This document shows, in pieces, positions 8,203 to 17,620 of a stretch of 54,330 nt of DNA. The stretch comes from Bacteroides muris (ex Afrizal et al. 2022) (GTDB taxonomy: Bacteria > Bacteroidota > Bacteroidia > Bacteroidales > Bacteroidaceae). The notes under the pieces are model-generated. The model searched no databases and was not told the DNA's origin. It saw only the letters and a list, made by a program, of their open reading frames with translations. The number at the start of each line of letters is the position of its first letter. Within the stretch, counting starts at the first letter, position 1. The stretch spans positions 1 to 54,330 of the forward strand of contig NZ_SRYZ01000027.1 of assembly GCF_004793475.1 (NCBI RefSeq), given 5' to 3'. Position numbers and translations under genes: made by a program.

Positions 8203-9837
8203 ATGGAAAAACAAAAAGCGAATAAGTTTCCCCTGGTCAAATTGTTCACAGTTGACGGGGCGTCCTGTTATTTATATGACGGCAGAGCGAACATGTTCCT
8301 GTCGCTGTCCGAGACTGAGAAGAACCTTGTCTGTGAATACATGGCGTCGTATGGAACTTCTGAAGGAGAGCCTTGTCCGGCCTCCTTCCCTTCCGGTGCC
8401 GCCGCTTTCATCGCCCGTCTTAACGGAAACGGCATCCTGCTTCCGGGTCCCCTGGAAGCGAGGACACCTTCCGGAATGCGTGGTGAGGAACAGTTATGGC
8501 AACAATGGGAGGAGGAAGCCATTCCCAAAAAACTGACACTGGAGATGACCAATACCTGCAATCTGCGTTGCAGGTATTGCCCCTATACAATCAACGAGCA
8601 ACGCGGACAAGGAAAAATGCACGCCTCCCATCACTTGAAAGAGGAGGATGCGCGGAAAGCCATTTCGGATTATTTCCATGAATACACACGTATTTTCCGC
8701 AAGGTGGAACCGGAACACAGGACGCTGTTCCTGAAACGGAATCCTCCCGCCGTCAGTTTCTACGGCGGAGAGGCACTTCTGCGTTTTTCCCTGCTGGAAC
8801 CGTTGGTGAAATATGTGCTCTCGCTTCCTTGGAAGGAACATCATATACCTGCGGAGAAGGTCGTATTCCACATAACGACCAATGCCACGCTGCTGACACG
8901 GGAGATGGTGGAATTCTTTATACGGTATCATTTCACCCTCGCCATCAGCTTCGACGGTCCGCCGGAGGAGAATGACAAGTATCGTGTGTTCAAAAACGGG
9001 CAGGGTACGGGAACGGTGGTGGAGCGTGCCCTTGACATGATCCGTGAGGTTTCGGAAGAGTACCTGCTGAACCATGTACACATACAGGCCGTGCTGGCTC
9101 CCGAATATGACCATGACAAGGTCGGCAGATACTTTGAGGGGCGTAGCCTGAACGGTTGTTATGGCGGGGTCCGCCAGTTTTCCTACCTGGAATTCAGTGA
9201 TTACAGTGAAAGCAAGAAGACGGACAAGCAACTGGCGCAGTTCAATATCCGGGAGCGGATCAAGGAACTTTATGAAAAGGGCCTCTCTCCGGAGGAACGG
9301 TACCAGTATATTCTTCGTGACCCCCTGATCAGCGCGTGGCTGCGGTATGTGTACGCCATTCTGACCAAGGTCGGTGACGCACCCTCACACAAAGCCAGAT
9401 ATTTCAATTCATGCTATATCGGGCGTACCAATCTGTTGCTTGACACATACGGCAACCTGCATCTCTGCGAACGGTCGGATTTCTCCATGCCTGTCGGTGA
9501 GGTGAACTCGGGCATCAACCGTACCGCCGTCCGGCAAATGTACCGTGATTTTTTTGAGAAGACAGACAGCCCGTCCTGCCGTTCCTGCTGGGCCGGCCGC
9601 TTCTGTACCCTCTGCACCGCCGCGCTTATCAAGAACGGTGCGGTTCAGGAACCTGACCGTTCCATTTGCAGGAGCTTGCGGCACGCACAGGAGAAACAGA
9701 TAGAGGACTTGCTGTATATCAAGGAGTATTATCCGGAAATTCTGGAACAGATGGAACGTATGTATTTCCAGGCGAATGACATAACGCTCGGCGCTTTCCA
9801 TGCCTACGTCAAGGAACAACAAGACGTCGCCCCATGA
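8203..9837 (+). CDS. Radical SAM/SPASM peptide maturase
   Basis: This 544-residue enzyme would modify the precursor encoded just upstream. Residues 1-100 have no iron-sulfur motif and could hold a precursor recognition domain. The radical SAM cluster motif CNLRCRYC (Cys119, 123, 126) follows, then the SAM-binding region with FYGGEALL and the SISFDG-like AISFDG. From about 404 to 500 there are many cysteines, including CRSCWAGRFCTLC, as in SPASM domains that bind auxiliary iron-sulfur clusters. It resembles the GG-Bacteroidales maturase family. The stop overlaps the exporter start by four bases (ATGA). Chemistry could be thioether, C-C or other crosslinking. Confidence 0.88.
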   Translation: MEKQKANKFPLVKLFTVDGASCYLYDGRANMFLSLSETEKNLVCEYMASYGTSEGEPCPASFPSGAAAFIARLNGNGILLPGPLEARTPSGMRGEEQLWQQWEEEAIPKKLTLEMTNTCNLRCRYCPYTINEQRGQGKMHASHHLKEEDARKAISDYFHEYTRIFRKVEPEHRTLFLKRNPPAVSFYGGEALLRFSLLEPLVKYVLSLPWKEHHIPAEKVVFHITTNATLLTREMVEFFIRYHFTLAISFDGPPEENDKYRVFKNGQGTGTVVERALDMIREVSEEYLLNHVHIQAVLAPEYDHDKVGRYFEGRSLNGCYGGVRQFSYLEFSDYSESKKTDKQLAQFNIRERIKELYEKGLSPEERYQYILRDPLISAWLRYVYAILTKVGDAPSHKARYFNSCYIGRTNLLLDTYGNLHLCERSDFSMPVGEVNSGINRTAVRQMYRDFFEKTDSPSCRSCWAGRFCTLCTAALIKNGAVQEPDRSICRSLRHAQEKQIEDLLYIKEYYPEILEQMERMYFQANDITLGAFHAYVKEQQDVAP

Positions 9838-12011
9838 GGTTCAGGGTGTCCTACCAGCATGACTCCATGCAGTGCGGTGCGGCGTGTCTCCGTATGGTCT
9901 GCAAGCATTACGGAAAGGAATATGCCCTTGACTTCCTTTCCGAGCAATGCGGCTGCATGATTGACGGGGTTTCCTTGCAGGCCATCCGCGAGATGGCGGA
10001 GGACCTGGGATTCCGGACATTCGCCGTATCGGTCGGTCTGTCCGAATTGCAGGCCGGATGGTGTCCCTGTATCCTTCATTGGGAGCGTAATCACTTTGTC
10101 GTCCTGTACAGGATTCATAAGGATAAGTATCATGTTGCCGATCCGGCCAAAGGGACGGTCATATACCGGAAAGAAGATTTCCTGAAGCGTTGGGCGGGAG
10201 ACGGGGAACAGGGAATCGCCTTGTTGCTTGAACCCACACAGGCTTTTTATGACTTCTCTTCGGGCATGGAACCAAAAGTCCCGTCCCCTTTCCGTTTTTT
10301 ATGGAGGTACATAGCTTCTTATAAAAAAGCATTTGCATCGGTCGCCTTGACCCTGCTTGTCGGCAGTCTCGTACAGCTGGTGCTTCCGCTGCTTGCGCAA
10401 ATGATGGTCGACAAAGGTATCGGTCATAAAAATATCCCGCTTGTCTATCTGATTCTCGGCGGCCAGCTGGTGCTTGTGCTTGGTTCTGCCGCCATGGAGT
10501 TTGTCCGCAACCGTCTTCTGCTGTTTGTGGGGATGCATGTCAATATATCATTGATAACCGACTTCTTCGCCAAACTGTTCCGCCTGCCGATTTCATTCTT
10601 CGAGACAAGGACCACCGGGGATCTTTTGCAGCGTATCGTCGATCACCGCAGGGTGCAGGATTTTCTTACCGGACAGGTTCTCTCCGTCTTGTTCTCGGTA
10701 ATGGTCTTGTGCATATTCATGGGCGTCCTGTTTTCATATAACAGCTTCCTGTTCCTTGTCTTTCTGGCGGGAAGTATCGGCTACGGCCTGTGGACCATGT
10801 GTTTCCTGCATAAACGCAAGTTGTTTGACTATATGATTTTCGAGAAACAGTCGGCCAGCAACAACAAGGTATACCAGCTCCTTACTTTCATGCAGGAGAT
10901 AAAGCTGCAAGGCGGCGAGGGAAGGCGCGCCGGGGAATGGGAGGCGTTGCAAAAGGAGCTTCTTGACATCCAGATGAGGTCTTTGAGCCTGCAACAGTTC
11001 CAGCAGACGGGCGGGATATTTATCAGCCAGTCCAAGAACCTGGTTGTGACGGTCATTGCCGCCGTTTCTGTCATTGAAGGGGAGATGACTTTGGGTATGC
11101 TGCTTGCCGTGCAATTCATTATCGGGCAGTTGAACATCCCGATTGAACAGCTGATGCAGTTTCTCTATAATTTCCAGAATGTGCGGCTAAGCATCGAGCG
11201 TATCAGCGCGATTCATGGGAAGGCGGAGGAAAGAACGGGGAAAGAGATACCGGAACAGCCGGAGATTTCCCGAAAGGATATCCGGATTGAACACCTGGAT
11301 TTTAAATATAACCTGCATGGCAAAGCCAAGGTGCTGGATGACATAACGCTGACCATTCCGGCGCAACGTACCACCGCCATCGTGGGCGCAAGCGGAAGCG
11401 GAAAGACCACCCTTGTCAAACTGTTGCTGGGCTATTTTGCTCCTACAAGCGGAAATATCTTTCTGGGGGACACTCCCTTGCAGGATTATGATATGACATC
11501 GTGGAGGCACAGCTGCGGCGTAGTGCTGCAAGACAGCCATGTGTTTTCCGAATCTCTGGCAAGGAATATAGCAGTGGAGGACAAGCATATAGACCGTACA
11601 CGTCTCCGGACCGCCGCCCGTCAGGCCAACCTGGAAGAGTTCATAGAGAAACTGCCCTTGAAATACCAGACGATGGTGGGGGCTGAAGGCGTGGGGCTGA
11701 GCCGGGGACAGGAACAGCGTATCTTTATCGCCCGTGCGCTCTATAAGGACCCTTCGTTCGTGTTTCTTGATGAGGCTACCAACTCGCTGGATGCCAACAA
11801 TGAAAGAATCATTACCGGGAATCTGCTGGATTTCTGCAAAGGAAGGACGGTCCTGATAGTGGCCCACCGGTTAAGCACCATCCGTCATGCCGACAAGATA
11901 GTCGTTCTGCATAAAGGCAGGATTGTCGAAGAGGGTACCCATGACGAATTGTGCGCCCGCCATGGGTATTATTATGAGTTGATTAATAACCAGTTGATTG
12001 CTATGGGGTGA
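9834..12011 (+). CDS. Peptidase C39-containing ABC exporter (PCAT)
   Basis: This transporter would cut the precursor after its double glycine and export the mature peptide across the inner membrane. The 725-residue protein begins with a C39 peptidase domain: Gln8, Cys14 in QCGAAC, His87 and Asp103 in VADPAKG fit the catalytic set. A six-helix ABC domain spans about 155-440. The nucleotide-binding domain has Walker A GASGSGKTT (about 519-527), Q-loop VVLQDSH, signature LSRGQ (about 622) instead of the usual LSGGQ, Walker B VFLDEAT and H-loop VAHRLST. It is the last gene of a three-gene operon. Confidence 0.93.
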   Translation: MRFRVSYQHDSMQCGAACLRMVCKHYGKEYALDFLSEQCGCMIDGVSLQAIREMAEDLGFRTFAVSVGLSELQAGWCPCILHWERNHFVVLYRIHKDKYHVADPAKGTVIYRKEDFLKRWAGDGEQGIALLLEPTQAFYDFSSGMEPKVPSPFRFLWRYIASYKKAFASVALTLLVGSLVQLVLPLLAQMMVDKGIGHKNIPLVYLILGGQLVLVLGSAAMEFVRNRLLLFVGMHVNISLITDFFAKLFRLPISFFETRTTGDLLQRIVDHRRVQDFLTGQVLSVLFSVMVLCIFMGVLFSYNSFLFLVFLAGSIGYGLWTMCFLHKRKLFDYMIFEKQSASNNKVYQLLTFMQEIKLQGGEGRRAGEWEALQKELLDIQMRSLSLQQFQQTGGIFISQSKNLVVTVIAAVSVIEGEMTLGMLLAVQFIIGQLNIPIEQLMQFLYNFQNVRLSIERISAIHGKAEERTGKEIPEQPEISRKDIRIEHLDFKYNLHGKAKVLDDITLTIPAQRTTAIVGASGSGKTTLVKLLLGYFAPTSGNIFLGDTPLQDYDMTSWRHSCGVVLQDSHVFSESLARNIAVEDKHIDRTRLRTAARQANLEEFIEKLPLKYQTMVGAEGVGLSRGQEQRIFIARALYKDPSFVFLDEATNSLDANNERIITGNLLDFCKGRTVLIVAHRLSTIRHADKIVVLHKGRIVEEGTHDELCARHGYYYELINNQLIAMG

Positions 12012-12039
12012 AGATAGTATTTTTTAACTTTTATATGTC

Positions 12040-12072
12040 AAAAAAGCCTTTTCGTCAAGGTCTTGCTTTTTT
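12040..12072 (+). terminator. Probable terminator of the RiPP operon
   Basis: AAAAAAG/CTTTTTT arms enclose CCTT and AAGG with a short loop, and the 3' arm continues as a T-rich tract. Position 30 bases after the exporter stop fits. The stem has a bulge. Confidence 0.4.
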
Positions 12073-12198
12073 CTTTGTTTTCCGTATTTTGACAATAGAG
12101 TATAAACTATATCTAAAAAACAATCTCTATTATATAATGGAACCAGTTGCATCAACCCTTAGAGTGCTACTTCTGGCTTCTCATTACACTTGACCAAT

Positions 12199-12239
12199 GA
12201 AAAAACGCTCATTCAGGAATGTTGTCCCAAACGAGCGTT
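12199..12239 (-). terminator. Rho-independent terminator after the minus-strand gene pair
   Basis: AACGCTC (12204-12210) pairs with GAGCGTT (12233-12239). On the minus strand the stem is followed directly by a run of T. It lies downstream of the gene ending at 12271. Confidence 0.65.
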
Positions 12240-12270
12240 GTGTTATTGTTTTCCTTCGTAACCGGAATAC

Positions 12271-12537
12271 TTATTGCGGTGATACCATTAATTTTTTAAT
12301 GATTCCGTCAAGTTCCGTTTCCCATTTGTCCACACCTTCGAGAAAAGACGGATAAGTTAGTTGGTGCCAGTTGTGGTAATCGAACAGTTTCATTTTCAGA
12401 GGATAGTAGTCGAAGAGTTTTTTACCATCCAAGAAAATGCGGATATGGTTAATCCCCACGTTCGTCGCGTCCAGACCATGCCCGATAAGAATCTCATGGA
12501 ATCTTTCCATTGGTGTGAAGTTGCTTCTTTTTTTCAT
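12271..12537 (-). CDS. Small protein of unknown function (88 residues)
   Basis: I chose the ATG at 12535-12537, which follows an AAAGGA-type ribosome binding site and gives MKKRSNFTPMERFHEILIG. The longer open frame upstream would overlap the preceding gene. The sequence is rich in aromatic residues (LFDYYPLKMKLFDYHNWHQL) and has no membrane segment. I do not recognise the family. It lies 22 bases downstream of the DUF4326 gene and probably shares its transcript. Confidence 0.6.
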   Translation of the reverse strand: MKKRSNFTPMERFHEILIGHGLDATNVGINHIRIFLDGKKLFDYYPLKMKLFDYHNWHQLTYPSFLEGVDKWETELDGIIKKLMVSPQ

Positions 12538-12559
12538 AATTCCTTTATTGCAATTTGTT

Positions 12560-13099
12560 TTAACAATACATTTTATACAATTCGACATCCGATAGCGTAC
12601 ACAATTCTTCATCGGTACAGTAACCGTCAATCTCTTCGCACGCTTCCATTGTCTCATATATGCCGTTACGTATATCGTTTATCATTTCGTCCCGCAGGCT
12701 CTCCACTGATACCCTGAATGTACGGTTGTCAGTATCTATTTCTCTGACGGGATAAGAACATCCTTTCCAATGAATCTTTCCAATGACTACTTCATCTGCA
12801 TTTTCAGCCAGCCGGTCCAGATATTCTTTAATAATGTCTCCGTGGCAAGGATTCGGCTTGCAGAAACATCCCAATGTCTTGCCTTGCAATTTCCCGATCC
12901 GTTTGCGGAACTCGTCATCCGTACCCAGACGATGATAAAAATATTTCCTGTAACGGTCAAGCGTGCTGCCTCTTGCCATTGTTACTTCCAACCTGAACGG
13001 ATTTCCGAAATAACCATCCTTACCATGTCCTGCTCTGCCTATGTACACGTCACAAGTTTCCTTGCGGATATTTACAACTCTTGTTTTGACCATAATCAT
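12560..13099 (-). CDS. DUF4326 protein with a C-terminal YCTxEEL domain
   Basis: Residues 1-95 match the pattern of DUF4326: VVNIRKE, then VYIGRAGHGKDGYFGNPF and the late LGCFCKPNPCHGD. The C-terminal part (about 105-179) contains KGCSYPVREIDTDNRTFRVSVE, cut here for length, and YCTDEELCTLSDVELYKM. It is clearly related to the whole 94-residue protein at 46582-46866 (YCTEEEIRTLPDEELDEM). So this gene looks like a fusion of DUF4326 with that small family. Its transcript would carry structured leader copy 1. Function is unknown for both parts. Two Met codons close together make the exact start uncertain by two residues. Confidence 0.75.
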   Translation of the reverse strand: MIMVKTRVVNIRKETCDVYIGRAGHGKDGYFGNPFRLEVTMARGSTLDRYRKYFYHRLGTDDEFRKRIGKLQGKTLGCFCKPNPCHGDIIKEYLDRLAENADEVVIGKIHWKGCSYPVREIDTDNRTFRVSVESLRDEMINDIRNGIYETMEACEEIDGYCTDEELCTLSDVELYKMYC

Positions 13100-13163
13100 C
13101 TTTTTATTCTGTTAAACATTTCACCGGTTCGTGAGCCGATATTTTATTTCCTGCCTGCTATAC

Positions 13164-13279
13164 CGTTCCGTGCCGGATTGTGCAAGGCTTTCCGGGAAAA
13201 TACCGCAAGCGGAGCGCGGAAGATTTTTTCGGAAACCCGCAAGGGCCCGGCCTTGCTCAATCCTGACAGGCACGGGACG
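13164..13279 (-). ncRNA. Structured leader element, copy 1
   Basis: An outer helix pairs 13164-13174 with 13269-13279 (11 pairs, one G-T). A second helix pairs 13176-13188 (GATTGTGCAAGGC) with 13250-13262, 12 of 13. Inside are an AT-rich helix (about 13189-13201 with 13223-13235) and a short GC-rich hairpin. Two related elements lie at 42048-42166 and 46940-47060. On the minus strand each is followed by a small hairpin (here 13124-13138), the word ATGTYTMAC (here 13111-13119) and then a start codon. That makes the minus strand the likely RNA. Confidence 0.55.
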
Positions 13280-13547
13280 AACTTTGCAGGCTGAAATAAA
13301 AAAGCGGTCTGTCTGATTTTATTTCTTATCACTTTCTTCCTGCGGAATCAGGTGTCGTAAATCAGGTTCATTTTAATACGTTTTATTAATCCACAATATC
13401 CTGAAAGTCAGTTGTTCTATTATTGTGAAACTTAGTGTTTCAAAAAGGCACACAAAAACAACGCAACCATACTAAAAAATCAAATAGTTATAAAATATAT
13501 TTTTGTATTTTTTAGCGAGGATGGGGAAAGAAAGCAAAGGAAAGCAT

Positions 13548-13593
13548 ATTTTGGAGGGAGTTACGTTACCAAATCGTAACTCACCTCCAAAAT
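13548..13593. repeat. Long inverted repeat upstream of the broken integrase
   Basis: Arms of 17-18 bases (ATTTTGGAGG then AGTTACG, and CGTAACT then CCTCCAAAAT) flank a 9-base centre. No T-run follows, so it is not a typical terminator. It lies 60 bases before the integrase remnant and could be that enzyme's recombination or arm site. Confidence 0.5.
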
Positions 13594-13653
13594 CCCCTAA
13601 AATGAATACAGTGTACTGATTTTCAATAAATTTGTAACAAAAAAAGTTGAGTT

Positions 13654-14250
13654 ATGAGAAGTATATTAAAAGTGTTATTTTACACAGAAAAAGCAGTTTG
13701 TAAAAACGATAAGGCACCTGTTATGGGGCATATCACCATCAATGGAACTCAGGCAGGTTTCAGTTGTAAGAAAGAAGTATCCTTTACGTTGTGCGATGTT
13801 AAAATCAACTGGGCAAAAGGTAAATCCGAAGAAGCCCCTACTCTTAATTAGGAACTTGATAATATCAAGGCGCAAATTGCCAAGCACTATCAGTATATTT
13901 GCGACCATGATGGTTTCGTTACAGCCAAGAAAGTCTATAACCGTTACGTTGGTTTTGGTGAAGACTATCACACGCTTATGGCACTTTTCAAAGAACAACT
14001 TGAATCGTATAAGGAAAAGATAGGTAAAGGAAAAGCGGAAAGCACCTACTGTGGACTGGTTGCTGACTACAAAAGCCTTTTGCTTTTCATGAAAACCAAA
14101 AAGAACATTGAAGATATAGCTATTGATGAACTTGAAAAAACGTTCATTGAGGACTGCTATACATGGATGCTCGAAACGGCAGGAAAAGCTAACACCACAG
14201 CCTTCAACCGTGTCAACATCCTGAAAATCATCCTTGCTATAAGGTAAAGA
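13654..14250 (+). pseudogene. Tyrosine recombinase, broken and truncated
   Basis: The reading frame starts like many Bacteroides tyrosine recombinases: MRSILKVLFYTEK, then APVMGHITINGTQAGFSCK, an arm-binding domain. It has an in-frame TAG at 13849-13851. The same frame then continues with an HYQYICDHDGFVTAKKV region and a SAM-like core-binding domain to about 14240. The entire catalytic domain (R, HxxR, Y) is missing. The 3' end runs into a transposase fragment on the opposite strand. The gene is therefore inactive unless supplemented. It is probably the former integrase of a smaller element that carried neighbouring cargo. Confidence 0.8.
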
Positions 14251-14435
14251 TTGAGGGCGTATTTTGCAAAAAAGAGTTGAAACCTTCGCATATTGGAATC
14301 CCGTTTCACGGTTGTAGGTATGGTTGCGACCAACTTATGAAGACTGACAGTCTGGACAATGCAAAAGGTATTGATTACGTATGTCATCAACTTTATGCGT
14401 GCCAGATTCATTGTATTTCCGAAATGCTCTTGCAT
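14235..14435 (-). pseudogene. IS4-type transposase, N-terminal fragment
   Basis: Minus-strand translation from the ATG at 14433-14435 reads NLARIKLMTYVINTFCIVQT, then LVATIPTTVKRDSNMRRFQLFF and YALNLYLIARMIF. This matches my memory of the N-terminus of IS4-family transposases common in Bacteroides. Similarity ends near 14235, where the plus-strand integrase remnant begins. No DDE catalytic residues and no terminal inverted repeats are present. The rest of 14251-14642 is AT-rich and holds no other gene I can support. Confidence 0.6.
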
Positions 14436-14642
14436 AATCGGAAGAATTTGGTTAACTTTGACTAAGTCCTTGGATCTTTTAGTAGTTCTTATGGAGAAAA
14501 GTCGACAAACTTTTCTTTTAAATTGCTAGATATCAATAATTAGAAAAAACTATTTGAGATTTGGATATTTAGAAATAATAATTTCAATTTTTGTCATGTA
14601 CTAAAAAGAAATTGATACAGGAATACTTAAACTATCATAATT

Positions 14643-17561
14643 ATGCCGATACTGAGATATAAATTTGGCCAAGAAAGAGGAATTGTAAAGGAAAATGCTG
14701 GATTTGACGATTCTATTTTCCGTGACCAATATGTGCAAGCTCTTAGACTGACGAATGCCTTTGTTCGCGATAAAGAGAGTGAAACCCTTAAATGCGTGGC
14801 TTTCTGCGGGGATCGAGGAGAAGGAAAAACATCGTGTATGACAACGACACAAGGAATTATTGAACAGGTTAAAGAGAAATCTGACGCATATTCGTATGTG
14901 GATAAAATAGGATGCAAGGATCTTGCTAATACCAAATGTTCAGTCGTAGAAGTTACTGACCCTTCTTTTTTCGATGACTCGCACAACATCCTTCAAATTA
15001 CTATCGGGAAGTTATATAATAGCTATCGTCGGAAGCAGGAAGAATGCAAGGTTGATTATGGAAAAAAGAACAAGCTGCTGGAAACTTTTTCGAGAGTGAA
15101 TGCATCTCTTTTGACTCTGCAAAAAGATGATATAGACTCGATGAACGACTTACATCGGTTGGCTGTACTTGCCACTGGTATTACATTACGTGATCAGATT
15201 GCCGAATTGGTAAAAGAGTATCTAAACTTTATGGGGGCTGACATTTTGATTGTCCCCATAGATGACATTGATCTGAATATCGCTTATGCATACAGAATGT
15301 GTGAACAAATCAGAAAGTATCTGTGCGTACCGCAATGTGTGGTGTTCCTCAGTCTGAAAATAGAGCAGTTACAGTATGTGGTGGAAAATGCTTTCGCGGC
15401 GACAATAAAAAATCCTAATATAGGAAAAGCCTCAGATTCAAATGGATTCAACTTTGACGAGATAGCCGAAATGGCAAAAAAATATATCAACAAGTTGGTT
15501 CCAGTGAACAGTCGTGTGGAGATGCCTAAAGCCTACAGCCTTGCTGAAGTTAAATTGGAGTTGCCAACAAGCAATGGTGGTATCATGACGATGGAGAGTA
15601 TGAAAAAGGGAGTACTTGAATTAATATACAATAGGACTCGTTATCTTTTTTATAATCCGGCTGATAGCATATCTCCGATTGTTCCGAACAATCTTCGAGA
15701 CTTGTTTAACCTCATCGCTTTACTCGCTGCAATGGAAGAAATTCCAGATTCAAGGGAACTGACAAAAAAGCATGCTTTGGAGACAAACAAGAATATGTTC
15801 AAGCTCTATTTGTTCACAGTTTGGAAAAAACGATTTGACATTGATACTCAAAACAAACTTGATAGTCTTGTGACTTTTGATTACGGAACTTCGTTTAACA
15901 AGGAAGTAATCGCGATTCTCTCAAAAAGGTTTGAGGAACAATTGAAAAAAGATTATCACGAACAGACAGAGGATGATTATCAAATAGAGGATACTGAAGC
16001 TAATATTTCTGCTTCAAAATCAGAATCCTCTAAGGTTGATACCACTCCACAAACCATAATGCTTAAAAGCATATGTGCTACTGACAATTTTGGTTATAAT
16101 GTTACTGCGGGGGACCTCTTTTATCTGTTTTCTATACTTGAGCGTGAAGTCTTGAGTGAAAACGATAATGCGCTTCTCTTTTTTCTTAAAAGTCTCTATT
16201 CAATAAAACTTTATGAAGCATACGATCAAGTTACTGAACTTGAAGGAATGGTCTATCCTAAAACTAACGATGAAGAAAAAGGACTCACTATTATAGATAG
16301 GAGATTTGATCACTCAAATAAATTGCAACTTCTCACAGGAGGCAGCTATTTCACTTATTGTCCGGGAGATTTTATTCCTAAACCCTCAAAAGAAGTCGCT
16401 TATGATATAAGAATTATCAGTGGTAAGGAACTAAACGGCTTTTTATCTGAGTTAAGGGGCGGTTTTAAAGAAATAGAGGATTTAGAGAAAAAAGAGAATA
16501 AGACAGATGAAGAGAATAAGAAGGTAAAAGAATTTAACGCCCAACTTAATACAGCTGAGTTTTTCATTCTTACTACGAAATGTGCTGTGCCGCAAAAGAA
16601 AGCAGAAACAAAGGATTCGATCAGTTTAGTGAGAACATTGGATTTCTTGCGTCATAATGTTGAAGCATGCCATTATAGAACATTTTATCCTGCTACCGGC
16701 TATTACCTCTTTGACATCATGTCGATTTTTGGCAATATGATAAACCTGGAACTTACATACAAGAAGTTTTATTATGTCAACGATGACTTTTATCGTTTCA
16801 TCTTTAATCATCCTGGTTCGTTGCTTCACAAAATTACTGAAAAAAGTTCAGTTTCTCGACAATATATAAATTATAAGGACAATAATGAGCGTACACAGAT
16901 GCATAGACTCCTATCTGATAGCATTATTCGAAACGCAGAAGTACTCACTTCAGTGAGAGATATAATAGTATCACAACGTAAAACCACACATGAGGGGGCA
17001 CAACAGGAATTTGTAACCTTTTACAATAAAATTCAAAATAGTGGAATGAAAACCCAAAAGACATCGTCTGATGGAGAACAAGATGAAATTACTTTTCATT
17101 TTCTTGAACCTATCAGTGAACTGTTGTCTAACATATTGGGTAAGAAGGAAAGGGGTAATCCTGATGAAGAGGCAGATATTTGGAGTAAATGTAAAAGTAT
17201 TTTCGATTCAATATTCAATATAGAGCTAAAATCTCCTGATAATCTTTCATTGGAAGAAATTCTAAAAACAATCCGCAGGGCACAAATCCCCATGACTATT
17301 AGGGAAAAATTGAAGACTATCCCCTACTTTAGTAAGATGGATGACGATCAATTGAAGTCATGGGTACCCGACAAACCGGATGGTACAAATTATACCAAAG
17401 AAGAAGCTGAAGAGATTATTATACAGAAATATAATAAAGAATTTACACAAGAAGATGTAATGGTTTCTAACAGACCTGAACAGGTTGAAATATTACAACA
17501 AACAGAAATGCAGCAAGTTGGCATGAATAAAAATGAACCAAACGGAGAGCCAACGAAGTAG
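14643..17561 (+). CDS. rdrA: RADAR anti-phage ATPase RdrA
   Basis: The 972-residue product has a P-loop GDRGEGKTS at residues 56-64 and an acidic Walker B-like stretch ILIVPIDDID at 201-210. A very long C-terminal region follows with a Glu/Lys-rich linker near 610-640. Length, P-loop position and the adenosine-deaminase gene 60 bases downstream match RdrA of RADAR systems. There RdrA is a STAND/AAA-like ATPase that assembles with RdrB and is needed for phage-triggered deamination. The gene is much more AT-rich than the tra genes, a sign of separate origin. The assignment rests on the gene pair and motifs. RdrA alone would be hard to name. Confidence 0.85.
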   Translation: MPILRYKFGQERGIVKENAGFDDSIFRDQYVQALRLTNAFVRDKESETLKCVAFCGDRGEGKTSCMTTTQGIIEQVKEKSDAYSYVDKIGCKDLANTKCSVVEVTDPSFFDDSHNILQITIGKLYNSYRRKQEECKVDYGKKNKLLETFSRVNASLLTLQKDDIDSMNDLHRLAVLATGITLRDQIAELVKEYLNFMGADILIVPIDDIDLNIAYAYRMCEQIRKYLCVPQCVVFLSLKIEQLQYVVENAFAATIKNPNIGKASDSNGFNFDEIAEMAKKYINKLVPVNSRVEMPKAYSLAEVKLELPTSNGGIMTMESMKKGVLELIYNRTRYLFYNPADSISPIVPNNLRDLFNLIALLAAMEEIPDSRELTKKHALETNKNMFKLYLFTVWKKRFDIDTQNKLDSLVTFDYGTSFNKEVIAILSKRFEEQLKKDYHEQTEDDYQIEDTEANISASKSESSKVDTTPQTIMLKSICATDNFGYNVTAGDLFYLFSILEREVLSENDNALLFFLKSLYSIKLYEAYDQVTELEGMVYPKTNDEEKGLTIIDRRFDHSNKLQLLTGGSYFTYCPGDFIPKPSKEVAYDIRIISGKELNGFLSELRGGFKEIEDLEKKENKTDEENKKVKEFNAQLNTAEFFILTTKCAVPQKKAETKDSISLVRTLDFLRHNVEACHYRTFYPATGYYLFDIMSIFGNMINLELTYKKFYYVNDDFYRFIFNHPGSLLHKITEKSSVSRQYINYKDNNERTQMHRLLSDSIIRNAEVLTSVRDIIVSQRKTTHEGAQQEFVTFYNKIQNSGMKTQKTSSDGEQDEITFHFLEPISELLSNILGKKERGNPDEEADIWSKCKSIFDSIFNIELKSPDNLSLEEILKTIRRAQIPMTIREKLKTIPYFSKMDDDQLKSWVPDKPDGTNYTKEEAEEIIIQKYNKEFTQEDVMVSNRPEQVEILQQTEMQQVGMNKNEPNGEPTK

Positions 17562-17620
17562 TAATAGCTTTTCAACTATCAAAATCCAAAGAAAGTATAA
17601 GTTTTTACCGAATTTGATAA

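Noticed and set aside
12012..12270. A small gene after the ABC exporter, for example an immunity protein
   Set aside because: The 61-codon frame at 12008-12193 overlaps a terminator-like hairpin and lacks a membrane or signal pattern.
14277..14465. Plus-strand frame of 62 codons before rdrA
   Set aside because: The opposite strand matches the start of an IS4-type transposase much better, so this frame is its shadow.
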